DNA of 64,000 nt from Physcomitrium patens (Eukaryota > Streptophyta > Bryopsida > Funariales > Funariaceae). The position numbers were made by a program, and so were the translations under genes. Location of the stretch: contig NC_037256.1 of assembly GCF_000002425.4 (NCBI RefSeq), positions 14,129,153-14,193,152 of the forward strand, in the 5' to 3' direction. Positions 34,581 through 45,557 of this stretch are shown in pieces (position 1 is the first letter of the stretch; the number at the start of each line of letters is the position of its first letter). A model generated the notes under the pieces. It did not search any database and had not been told where the DNA came from. It saw only the letters and a list, made by a program, of their open reading frames with translations.

Positions 34581-36356
34581 ATTTATATTAAAATAATGAA
34601 TGAACATCTAGTTAGTGATGCAGATGATAATTTTGAGTTTGAAGAAAGATTACTTTATTTTAAAAACATGTTATAAATGATTTTGAGATCCACACAACCT
34701 TGTGTAGTTTAAGCATGCTACAACCTATTTATTTTAATAAAACAACCAAATTCATATTAAAGATTTATTAGTAGCTACAAATACAGAAGTTTGTAAAAAA
34801 ATATATTTGATCTTGTAACACATATTCAAGAACCAGGGTTGTAAGACATCAAGCAAATGCTTTATTCCAATTACTTCTTACTTTGAGAAAATTATAGTCA
34901 TAATTATTACTGGATTTTTTAGATTTTTTAATTTCTAATTGCAACAACTTAAATTTGATAGCTTTAGATTAATCTTGTTAAGATGATTCATTTTATTATT
35001 GTAATTAGATTTGTCTTAAGGAAGAAACAAAATACTTCTAATAATTTCTACAATATTTACATACGTATTTTAAAATAGTGTGACAATTTATAAAAAAATT
35101 AAATAGTATTGAATTTTATAAAAAACATCTTAAATTTTAGATGTTAAGAACCTATCTAAAAAAAGTCATCTACAAACAAATGTCAAACATAACATATAAA
35201 CCAATTTTAAATAAACTATTTAAATATTTGTCTTATAGTATAAATAATTAAAAAATAATCGAATGAATTTATTTCCATTCATAGAATCTGCTTACAACAG
35301 AGGCACATATTCATCAACATAACAAACTCCATTCTTTTTAAAATCAGAGCTACTAAATTTCAGTAAATACTTCTCAAAATCAAAGATGTTGGAAGCCTGA
35401 TTTCAAAAAAATTAACAATCATTTCCGTGTCATTCAAAAATAATTAAAAAATCATCTTCATGAAGCTCAGAGTTAATACAAAATTAATGTAAATTATTAC
35501 TAAAAGCCTACCCTATGTTTTGAATAAAAGATTTTTTTAATTTTTATTGATAAAATTTAAAAAATAAATAATTATTCAAAAACTAAGACTATCAATGTCA
35601 AAGATATGAATCAACAAAAAATAAGTATAATCATAGATGTCCAATTAAATGTTAATTATTTTTTAATGTAAAATATAGAAGACATAGATTTCTACAACGA
35701 TAAAGATCTAAAATAATTATTGCAAAATGCAAAGATTAAGGCTTTTGGATCAAGGGTGCCCAAGAATTAACATCAGGAGTTTAGTTAATCAACATGTGTT
35801 ACCTATCTAGAATTGACCTTTTTGGGCAGCATTTGGAATTGGCCTCCTTTGATAGCGAGTTGGATATAATATTTGTCAGTGCTAGCCAAGCACTCATCAT
35901 GTCATTTTGCAAAAACAGAGAGTCCAAGCATAAAACAATTTTTCCTTTACTCAACCAGAAAGAAACGGCAAACCCAACAGTGATGAAATACAGTCATATA
36001 ATGAGGATATTCTAAGAATCCACGGATCTATAAGAAAGCAATTTAGATTGCTGTGACTCAAGTAAGCTGCGATTCATCAAAGCGTTCAAAAACATACTGG
36101 AACAAACTATCAATTTCGCCTTTCTTAAATCAAAGAATTCAAAGAGACAAAAAAAAAAAAAAGTTAAAATAAAAATTAAAAACCAAGCTTAACGTACCAC
36201 TTCAAGCACTATGATTTGAAAAAAGCAGACCTTAGTCCAAAAATGCTCGATTGGTTCCTGCCAGTGCTCTATCACTGGTACTCTTCACCAGGAGAAATTT
36301 ACACTTGTCAATTTAAAGTCTAGATAACCTGTTGAATCTAAATTCCAGTAACTTAA

Positions 36357-38165
36357 CTAAGCTCTTAAGGTCTTCGAAATGACAGATTTTTGCTCATCTG
36401 TCAATGATGATGGGAAAACCACCTCGAACGTGACGAAAAGGTCACCCTTCTTGTCACTATCGAATAGTGGCATGCCTTCTCTAGGGAATTTCCTAGTTTC
36501 TTTGGGTTTTGTGACTAGGGCACTTCCGACAGCTACCTTGTGGCCATCAAGATGGGCAATATCTTTTTTAAAACCCACGAGTGCATCTAAAAGCGTTATG
36601 GTGACAGTTATATGAAGATCGTTTCCCTCTCTTCGGAATCGGCTATCAGGTTTAGTGCGAATAATAAACTTCAGGTCTCCAGGCTCTCCATCAATGACGG
36701 GTTCTCCATCTTCATAAAAGACGATTTCTTGTCCATCTCGCATTCCTTTCTCAATGTCTACTGTTAAAGATTGGGTCACGCGCTCAAACTTCACGTTAGG
36801 ACATTCTTGACAGACCTGCTCTGTGTATTGTTGATACATCCCAGGTCCAATCTGTCGATGAACTACCTTATTCTTGCAGTTACATTTGCGCTTCCCAGCA
36901 GCGGGCTTCACCACGTTCTTATCTCTCCATATCTGCAAGTATTTGCAGAACATACAAGTCCTGTCACTAGGGCGCATGGTGTGCAAGAAATCATCTGAAC
37001 TAGGAGAATTAATACATAATGCTTTGGAAATGCTATACTATACGCTTTGCATTCTTGCATTAACCGATTAGGTTTATGTAAAAGAATCGCATTAACCTAA
37101 ACATTAAGCTTAAGCACCCAACTGAACCAGTCATTGCACAATTCCTAAAAACCAACACAAGAAATACTTCATTGAGTTACTGACTAGGTAACACATGCGG
37201 TCTAAGCTACCGTGAAAAAATAAGTTAAGTGTCTCGGTGACAGAATTTAAACGTTGATGATTTCAAATTGTCAGTTCTCCATGCTAGTCGTCTCCCTCAA
37301 CATTTTAGTTGGAGAATGGTAGTTAGCAGCCACTCACAGCTTAAATGTGCTTCCGATTCGCCTTGACCGTGGATTACATGCAATCCTATAGACCTTCTAC
37401 GAAGAACGGCTACTCGTAGGCACCAGCGAACAAGAAATAAATTCAATCCCTAGCAGCAAAATGAGCAGACTTGCATGTAAAATCTCCAAGCCCAGGATAC
37501 AGGAAGTGAGTTGGGCCTTTTCTGGGTGATAAACCTACATAATAAGAAAGTGTGTCTCACCGAAGGAGGCAAAGAGCTGATTCGTAAAACCTCGTAAACT
37601 GTGAGGCTTTTGCAGTCTAAAGTCAGCAAAAAGCAGGTTACAATGCATCAGTTAGGATGATAATCAGGAAATAGGCGACGTATTTGCCAACCTGATATGA
37701 ATTCCCGACATAGAGATCTTTCAATGTGGCATATATTTCGACTGTAACATCGTCACCCTTCAGAGTCTTTTCCTCTTCGTCCTCCTCACCACCAAATCGA
37801 AATCCACCTCCAAAAAACTGTGAAAAAATGTCTTGACCAAACCCTCCACCACCGCGGCCACCGCCTTGTTGTTGCTGCTTCAGCCCCTCCTCACCATACT
37901 GATCGTACACCCCTCGTTTCTCCCTATCGGAAAGAACCTCATACGCATTATTAATCTCTGCAAACTTCTTTGTTGCCTCTTCATTTCCAGGGTTCTTGTC
38001 GGGGTGAAACTTCAAAGCCAATTTGCGATATGCACGTTTGATTTGATCGTCAGTTGCCTGTTTCGAAACCTGAAGAATATCATAGTAACTCTTGCCAGCA
38101 GAAACTACCTCTACAGTCGATGCCGAGAAAAGAAGCAAGAACACGAAAATATTCCAGATCCGCAT
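36357..38165 (-). CDS. ERDJ3B: ER-lumen J-domain co-chaperone, ERdj3B type
   Basis: There are two coding exons, 38165-37692 and 36932-36357, joined in phase 0 across a 759-bp GT-AG intron. They encode 349 residues, close to Arabidopsis ERdj3B. Residues 1-23 form a signal peptide ([16 protein letters not shown]…). The J domain is at about 26-90 with HPD at 54-56. A Gly/Phe-rich stretch is at about 110-135. The substrate-binding part has a small cysteine module (Cys175, Cys177, Cys199, Cys202). It ends [18 protein letters not shown]. There is no KDEL. Homologues stay in the ER through SDF2 and deliver unfolded glycoproteins, including receptor kinases, to BiP. An upstream in-frame TTG is not needed: ATG 38165 starts the signal peptide. 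The promoter has an ERSE-like element. Family assignment is firm, the symbol is by homology. Confidence 0.92.
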
Positions 38166-38637
38166 CGGGAAGTTCAGATCCCTCTCTACACAATCCTCAA
38201 CCAAACCGACCTATACAATAAAACGAAGCTACTCTCACCAGCTCTCAAATTCTAGAGCTATGCACGAATTATCAAAGACACACCCCGAACAGACCAGCAC
38301 TAGAGTAAATCACTCTCAAAGAACTACAAACCAGCTACATTCCAAATTATGTCCACTTTTTTTCCAAAAAAGTCAGCAGGTTTCTACCCTGATACATTCT
38401 GTGCCATGAAACACACACCAGACTCCCACTAACACTAAAACTGACCCGAATGACGCTACCGAAGAGCTACAATTGCCTCACAAGCACACACACGCAGCGA
38501 GCTGCTCCTCGCACATGAAGCAAAACTGATGAAACTGAATTAGGGTGCCAGTGTCTAGTGTGGGGCTGAATGGAAATGCAGGGAGCGAAGTTCCCAGAGC
38601 TCCCCTGAGGCGTTCCCACACCTTCTTCGAATGGGAA

Positions 38638-38657
38638 CCAATGGCTTTGCGTCCACG
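38638..38657. promoter_or_regulatory. ER-stress-response-element-like motif upstream of the ERdj3B-like gene
   Basis: CCAAT, 10 nt, CCACG. The canonical ERSE is CCAAT-N9-CCACG, bound by bZIP28/NF-Y-type complexes, so spacing is one base longer. It lies about 475 bp upstream of the ATG, with another CCAAT at 38676-38680. The position in front of an ER chaperone makes regulation by the unfolded protein response plausible. Confidence 0.45.
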
Positions 38658-39581
38658 TAGTTGGAGCCGGATTCACCAATCACGCCTTGCCATGTCACGG
38701 AGAAGCTTGGCCGCGGTCTAGGTGGTGTCGCACAGTCATCAATTCATTCGTTGAGTTGAATTTATCATTCGTTTCATTCCTGTCCGTTTGCTTTTTAGTG
38801 TGGTGTGAACAGAATTTGCTGTGTGGTTTTGAGCTTTGTATCTTAACTTGTGTGTATATTTAGGCTGGTCTTAATGATTCATTTCTTTAATTAGTAGGAT
38901 AGATTTATCCATGATTTTTTTATTTTTTGTAGATAGGTTTATAGTCAATATTTTCACTTCATAAAGATATTTCCTCTTTTCAATATGTCTTACTTAAAAA
39001 AATCAGTGCATCAATTTGGTTTTTCGATTTGTTATTATTTCTTAAAATATTATTAAAATTTTCAATTCCTCTTCTATTTATTATTTACTATTTTATTTCT
39101 ATCATTTTTTTTTTCATGTTACAAAAAATTGACTTTCTATATGTATTACAAAACCATTGGATTCTTCCATCAACAATAATTATCTAAGCATAATATAATA
39201 AATGAGTTTTATATTACAATTTTTAAAACCGATCAGTCTACTCTTACTCCTATTCAAGCAAATTAATTTTAAAGGATGATAGATTTGAATTGAAAGTGGT
39301 GTGTAGATTATTTTTGTTTTTTAAAAATCGTAGACACTATACAATGTTGGTTTTTATACATATGAATGAAGGCATTGCATTATATACACACGTATGTATA
39401 CATATTAACACAGATATAAAAGATTTTGAAGTTATCAAATACATTATTTTTAATATTACAAAGGATAATGACGTCTAATTTTTTTAAAATAAGAAGTATT
39501 GAAGGTCAACAAATAAATTAGTTATTCTAATTTTTGAGCCTAGATTATAAATTCTTTGAACTCTTGATCCTTATGCATGTC

Positions 39582-39584
<3 letters not shown>

Positions 39585-39631
<47 letters not shown>
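39585..39631. repeat. compound (TA)n(GT)n microsatellite
   Basis: About 26 bp of TA pass directly into about 21 bp of GT. Confidence 0.95.
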
Positions 39632-40091
39632 ATATGTTAAGAATTGAACATAAAACATATTATAAATTAGATTTGCCACTATTCTACTATTTGTTTTTTG
39701 AACTTTGGTACAATAGTGACAATTCTACAAATGATTGAACTGAAAATGGATTGTGGAATACATGTATTTGTGTTAAGGCAATATAACATGAACAGATGGT
39801 TATTTCAATAATAATCCATAGTGGGAAATGACTAATTGGATGTTACATAAAACTTATAAACATTTGAAACCAAAAGCTTAAAAAATAAATAAATAACTAA
39901 ATAAATTACATCTTCTATTCGTATTATTTATAAAAATTATTGGATAGAAGATGGTAACAATTTTATAAAATGACACATGCATCACACAGAAGCATAAAAT
40001 TGTAAAAAGTAATAGATAAGAAGTAAACCTAAACAAAACAATGTGATTATCAACATTTTCTGTTTGCATACCTGGATGTGAAGTTTCTGAT

Positions 40092-42170
40092 TCATTTCAA
40101 ACCTGCTACAGAATCCATACTGTTCACCAGCAGTTTGTCGTGTTCATTCCTTGTTTGCAAAGTACAGTGTGTCGTGCACGTCAACAAATCTGCTTGCATT
40201 ATCGGTTCACCCTTTGGTAGAAAACAAAAGTTGATACATAGTTGCATAATTTCTTGTATGTAAAACGGATAAGAGTTACAATTGAAGGCTCTGAATATTC
40301 TCCTGCGAGCAACGAACTGGGTTCGCTTACAGAGCAAGGAATTGCACAGGGCTGCTCATCCAGTACCATTTTATTTACATTCAGCTCCTGTTCGCTGTCA
40401 ACAGCAACTTTGTTCTGATCACTTCTGTCACCTTTTTATGAGGATGCAATGCAGTATTAGCACTTAACTAGTCAATGGCCCACCCTTTTGAAAATTATGT
40501 ACGATACGATGGTGTAAGCATCAGGACATTCGCTCAGAGATGTGTGTCAGTTTTTAAATTAGTCATTTCAGAAAGTAGTTATTAGATGATGCTATCAATA
40601 TGTTCCTTGTTTCTCTTGTTGGCTTGGTACTTGGGTTAGCTGCGTTGTGGCTCCAAACGAGAGTGCAACTTTGTATAAACTTAAGACTTATTTGAGATTG
40701 TTGCCTACTGTTCACTCACCTGTAAGCCAGGGAGTTAAGAGCAGTACAGAATGAGACGAGGGTTTTGTTTTCACTACTTGAGATTGGACAAACCCAAATG
40801 CTGTATCTGGAAAATATTAAATCCATTTCTACACTACTGATTGGTAATAAGGTAAAAACATATCACGAATAGAAATTAGCGCTCCTCACTGTTTTACACG
40901 AGATTACTGCCCAGGAGGCAGCTGAGAACTGCTCAGGTTTATCTACATCACACTTCAGTGTAATGGCTTGAATTTCTATATGAGTAATGTTTCAAATCCA
41001 CCTAGGGGACACTTTGGAAATAGAAAAGCTGGCACTCGCCCTAGCATAATGCCATTCGGTCAGCTCTACTAACGGCATGCTTCAGAACAATACAGCAATA
41101 ATGAAGCGTTTGCTTCAGGAGCAACTGTGTACTAACTTCAATTTGTACAAAAGAATTGTATGGCTGGCAAAGAATAAGTTAGTACCTCGAACATGATGAA
41201 CATGATGAAGCAGCAGAGGTAAGCTGAGACGCCTTCTCCACACCAGCACGCTGATTCCGTGCTTGAAATTTGGCCGTTTAAAGATGAAAAATCAGCTGGA
41301 GCCTCCTGTCGCTCCCTGCAACATTAAAATCCGTGTTAGTTCTTCAATGTAAACCCATACCGTATATTAAACGAGAATCAGGCACTTACTCGTTTTGCAA
41401 CATTGCCCAAACTGCATGAGGGTCCCGATAACGTTTTTTTAAACTCATCATCTCATTCAATAAGGTAGTCCGCTTGAATCGACTCACTACCTCACTTCTT
41501 TATTACTGATTTTGATATTAAAATTTAGTAGTTAGGAATTATTGAACACTAGGATACTCCAAATGTCCAAGAAGTAAACTGCGGTTCATATTAAATTTTT
41601 GGTTCACACAGGATTCAAAACCATCACTATTGATCCTTCATGACAACCCAAGTGACCAGCTGTGTGTCATGGGTTAGTAAACATGTTAGCTAAGAGTATT
41701 TTTCATTCAGCAAGGTCAGTCTATACTACAGAAACATAATTTTTCTCGCTTCCAACAGGACTCATGAGTGTCGACTCATCGTCCTTAGTTCGAACCATAA
41801 CCTAAATTTGAGTCTCAAAGTGACAACTTGTTACTAGAATATTCTGTCAAAATTCCAAATGATAGGTGAAGTCCATTCCAAAACAAAAGATGCGGTGGCT
41901 TTAAAGTACTAGCCACCTTGGACAGAAGCACGGTTCATTAATACGCACGATGAAGTGTGATCGCAAAAGCACGAATCCTCTCATTAACCTTTCACTTCAT
42001 GAATAGATGTGTAACATAAGTTCAAATGATTAAAAATAAAACATAGCCTGAAATTAAATAAAACAACCAGTATGTGCAGGTTAAGAGTTAGATTTTCTCT
42101 CTAAATTTCTGATTACTTTCAAAAAGCCTGCTGCTGCTAAGACCTGCCCTGTATCAGGAATCAGGTAACC
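40092..42170 (-). CDS. unidentified spliced gene, or C-terminal extension of the transporter
   Basis: Several minus-strand segments look like real exons. 42170-42117 follows TTTCAG and reads GYLIPDTGQVLAAAGFLK. About 41490-41390 reads VVSRFKRTTLLNEMMSLKKR, then RDPHAVWAMLQNE, and ends ACGA|GTAAGTG. 41315 onward follows TTGCAG in matching phase (RQEAPADFSSLNGQISSTES). 40806-40720 has TTTTCCAG before it and ACAG|GTGAGTG after it (TAFGFVQSQVVKTKP). It joins in phase to 40431 onward (DRSDQNKVAVDSEQELNVNK, then SVSEPSSLLAGEYSEPS). A possible last exon ends VNSMDSVAGLK near 40092. I could not close the model between 41138 and 40806, nor find an ATG. Splicing AAG|GTGCTT in the transporter's last exon to 42170 would keep phase and append these exons. 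I recognise no domain. Confidence 0.4.
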
Positions 42171-42310
42171 CTGAAAGTAAGAATAAGAGATTTGACAAGG
42201 AAATTTTGTGAAGACCTGAATAAAGTACTTACACCTCACTCTCACAACAAAAATGCACAAATTTCCAGTAAGGAGATCACAAGTTCCTATTCATTGGGAA
42301 AATGCCCTGA

Positions 42311-45300
42311 TCAAGCAATGGGTAACTTCGAGCACATAGAGATAAAGGGCCTCTTAGGATTAAGCACCTTGAGAAGAGGACGAGTGATTGGTAACCGGCG
42401 ATTGATGATCATACGCTTTTCAGTCTCTTGTCGGCCCCAAATGACAATGTAGAGGCCTGCCACTATCAGCAATCCACCAATGACACTGCAAAACCACTCA
42501 AACAAGATGTTTAGAACATCATCCGAAGACCCATGTTTTTTCTGCAGCTTCAACCATCCGAATGAAAAATAAACAAACACCATTGAATATCCTGAGAACA
42601 CAATTTCATGCATTCAAAACGGAGATCCTCCAAAATCAAGCAACGATATTCGTTAATGAGATCGTCCAGTCAATTTGTGATGATACTAAAGACTGTCTTG
42701 AGGTCGCCCGGGATCTGAGGTACTGGGTAATTCCTCTAGAAAAGACCGATAAAATCGCCACACTACGAGACAGAATTCAATTAAAGCACCTAATGTTGTT
42801 CATTGAAAAGAGCAGAAGTATAATGATAAGAGAAGTTGTGTAAAACTATGGCAAAGCATGGCAAAAATTTTGTGGTCTCAGTACTTGCCTCCCCGTGTAT
42901 AGCGAACTCCGCAAAAAAATTCGAGAAAGAATTGATGAAGCCAGTGGTTGAAGAGGAATATAAAGAGCAACAAGAGATGGTCCCACCATCTTGTTCGAGT
43001 ACGTGAGTAATCCATAATTCACTGCCGATGCAACAACCCCCTGACAAAATACAGAAACTCTTTATTTCCAGACGGGAAGAGTAGAAATAGAACTACAAAT
43101 ATTTCGTATTGAGAGAAAATAAATAAATAAAAAGAAAAAAAGGAGAGGCGGTCTAAAATAATAGACCTATAACGCATGTCCTTACTGACCAAATAATCTG
43201 GTAAGAACCATCCTTCAGGTAAACATATAATTAACATTGAAGATTCACTCCCGTATCACTCCCACCACCAACAGCACATTTCACACCTTCAAGTAACACT
43301 TCCATACAACTTGCTGCAACAAACCTAACCATGAATCAAAGTAGACACAACACAAGAGAATGAGTTACAAAACACTTACAGCATAAATAACGGCTAAAGT
43401 TTCTCCACTGTTTAGCCTCCAGTCAGCCGATTCATTAGCGAAAAAGAATCCAGTGAATGTCATCAGACTTGCCCCAAACGCATAAGAATATGCTGTCACG
43501 GAGAGACTGGCAGGATATTTGATCAGCAATGGAGCCTGCCATAAACATACAGGATGAAGATCTCGTACGCTTTGTTCGTAATTTGAATTCAGTAAAACGA
43601 AAATCGACTACCAGGTCCTATTACCCCTAGAGACAAGGTCGAATGTTCATATGAATACAAAACATATTACATACTCTAGCATATAGCCTGATAATATCAC
43701 ATATTGTCAACAACTAGAAAGACTAAAGAAAACATACAAGACAATCAAGAGTAAAGCGCGACTGAAAGACATGATCATCAAAATCTGTACAGTAAAAACC
43801 TATGATCTCCGGTATAAAATAGCTCAAATACTCTAAAGTCGGAATCCAAACTACCAAACATCGTCAATTCATGATTGTAACCTACACAAGACCTGGCATG
43901 ATGGAAAGAAAAACTAAAATATCAACATTACTTGTCCGAAGGTCACATGCCTGTAAGATATGACCAACATGGATAATTACCTGATATACTATATATATTG
44001 CCATGCTTAAAGTATTGCCGATTAAGCAAAGAACACCAAAACGCCAAAGGTCAATCCCGGAATCAATAAGAATTCCTGTAATCCATCGAACAGGCATGGA
44101 AGCAGAGTTGCCTGCAATGTCCATCCCTTGCAGATTCATATCAGATAGCCCATCACCGAGAAGAGCAGGACCCTTGTACAGGGCCATGAACAATGCACCA
44201 GCAACACACACTATCACTCCAGCAACTTTCGCTTTGCCATCTGGTCGTTCCCAGTGCAGAGTTTCTGTTCTGTTGAACCAAACAGGTCATTCCACATTTA
44301 ATAAAAAGAAGGTAACCTACACACAAGAATTAATGAGATAAAATCGTCCGAGCTGAGATTTCAAGCATATCCAACACAAGAAAGACAAATAAAGCCCTCT
44401 ACCAACATCATCACAAGAGATAGACATTGCAAGAGCCGCAACATAATAAATGTTCCTCATATGCAGCATTTCTCTTTCTATTAAAGACATTTACTCCATA
44501 TAATGAACGTTTCATTTCTCATGCGTTATGAAGTCCTGAAAGTAACACCAAGAACTCCTCAGGGATTGGAACTAACCGGAGCAATACCGCTAGTATGAAA
44601 GTAAATACAGGAATAAGAGGCTGCGTAGCAGCAGCGAAAAATGGTGAAGTGAGATTGAGCCCCAGGGTAAAAAGTAGCTGATTCGCAAAGATCCTGCAAA
44701 TTGAAATCCGTAACGCAGCACACAAGCCTCAGAGATCAGCCCATATATTCAGTAAAATGTTATAGATTTCTTGAACAAAATATACTGCATATTTTATTGG
44801 CTTGGATGCTGAAGGAAAAGAGGACTCACCCTGTTAATCCGAGGAAAAAGAAGGAAAATAAAAAGTAGCCAGATATTGGCGGTCGTACCCTCCTTCATTT
44901 GCAAAGACGAAAACAAATGTTAGTCATACCGTGAAATAAACAAGGACATCCAGTTTCTAGACTGATGAAAATCAGCATTTTCCATCATTGATAGGCTAGA
45001 AGCGCAGATAAATAATGAGATGATATCTTCAGTAGTTAAGTCTACAAGTGCTTCGCACTGTGATTTCTATAGCAAGCATACCAAGAAACATATCCAGTGA
45101 TAATATAAGAGGCATACAACAGTGGCAAATTGTAGAAACTACTCACTCAAATCGTCATCTACCGACAGTAAGCCAAGGCAAAACATATAGCTCGACTCAG
45201 CGGGAAATCTAGTCGTAACTGTCGGTAATCAGCAGCCCAAGAGAACTATCAGACCACAAATTTCCACATAACACTCTCATTGCAAGTTCTTCGACAATCA

Positions 45301-45557
45301 TTTCCGGACAATGATAAAACTCCAACATAAACGTTGCTAGAACAGCAGGGGCAAAGAGTTTGTGGAAAGAAAAATCACCTTTCAGAGCAATAAGCTAACG
45401 GCCCTAAGATTGACAGCGCAATCAAGTCTCGGAGCACGCAGAAGACCAATTGATTAAGCCCCACACTTAAAGCTAATTTCGTGATTACATGATAACCACC
45501 ATAATTAAGCTGGATTAAGACTAATGCCACGTAAGGCTTCCATGCATCTCCAGCCAT
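42311..45557 (-). CDS. WAT1-related / EamA-family membrane transporter
   Basis: Seven exons give one frame of 376 codons plus stop: 45557-45379, 44892-44830, 44693-44577, 44269-43981, 43535-43380, 43040-42889 and 42485-42311. All junction phases agree. The protein starts [20 protein letters not shown] and contains [37 protein letters not shown] and [20 protein letters not shown]. It continues with [20 protein letters not shown] and [20 protein letters not shown]. These match plant nodulin MtN21/UMAMIT (WAT1-like) proteins with two EamA repeats and about ten membrane helices. Homologues export amino acids, or auxin from vacuoles. The substrate here is unknown. Intron 6 begins with GC (AG|GCAAGT), confirmed by phase. 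A strong unused donor (GGT|GTAAGTA) lies about 80 bp after the stop, so a 3' UTR intron or alternative end is possible. Confidence 0.9.
42486..42888 (-). other. GC-AG intron of the transporter gene
   Basis: The donor is GGGGAG|GCAAGTAC and the acceptor is GGTTTTGCAG|TGTC. The split serine codon (AG+T) restores YTGSVIGGLL, a strongly conserved family segment, so a nearby GT cannot be substituted without breaking the frame. Confidence 0.8.

Larger units (their letters stand above)
32211..36356. other. 3' flank of GH5 and AT-rich intergenic DNA
   Basis: The first ~700 bp keeps gene-like composition (probable 3' UTR and downstream flank of GH5, no clear poly(A) signal chosen). From 32920 the DNA is AT-rich with simple repeats and a perfect inverted repeat at 34448-34510. 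No gene was recognised. The last few hundred bases before 36357 should contain the 3' UTR of the convergent ERdj3B-like gene. Confidence 0.5.
38166..40090. other. promoter region of the ERdj3B-like gene and AT-rich spacer
   Basis: 38166-38760 has gene-like composition and should hold the 5' UTR and promoter of the minus-strand chaperone gene. 38760-40060 is AT-rich with TA and TG tracts and no recognised gene. Confidence 0.5.

Noticed and set aside
32920..35700. Possible degraded LTR element in the AT-rich spacer
   Set aside because: No paired repeat, primer site or coding domain could be found.
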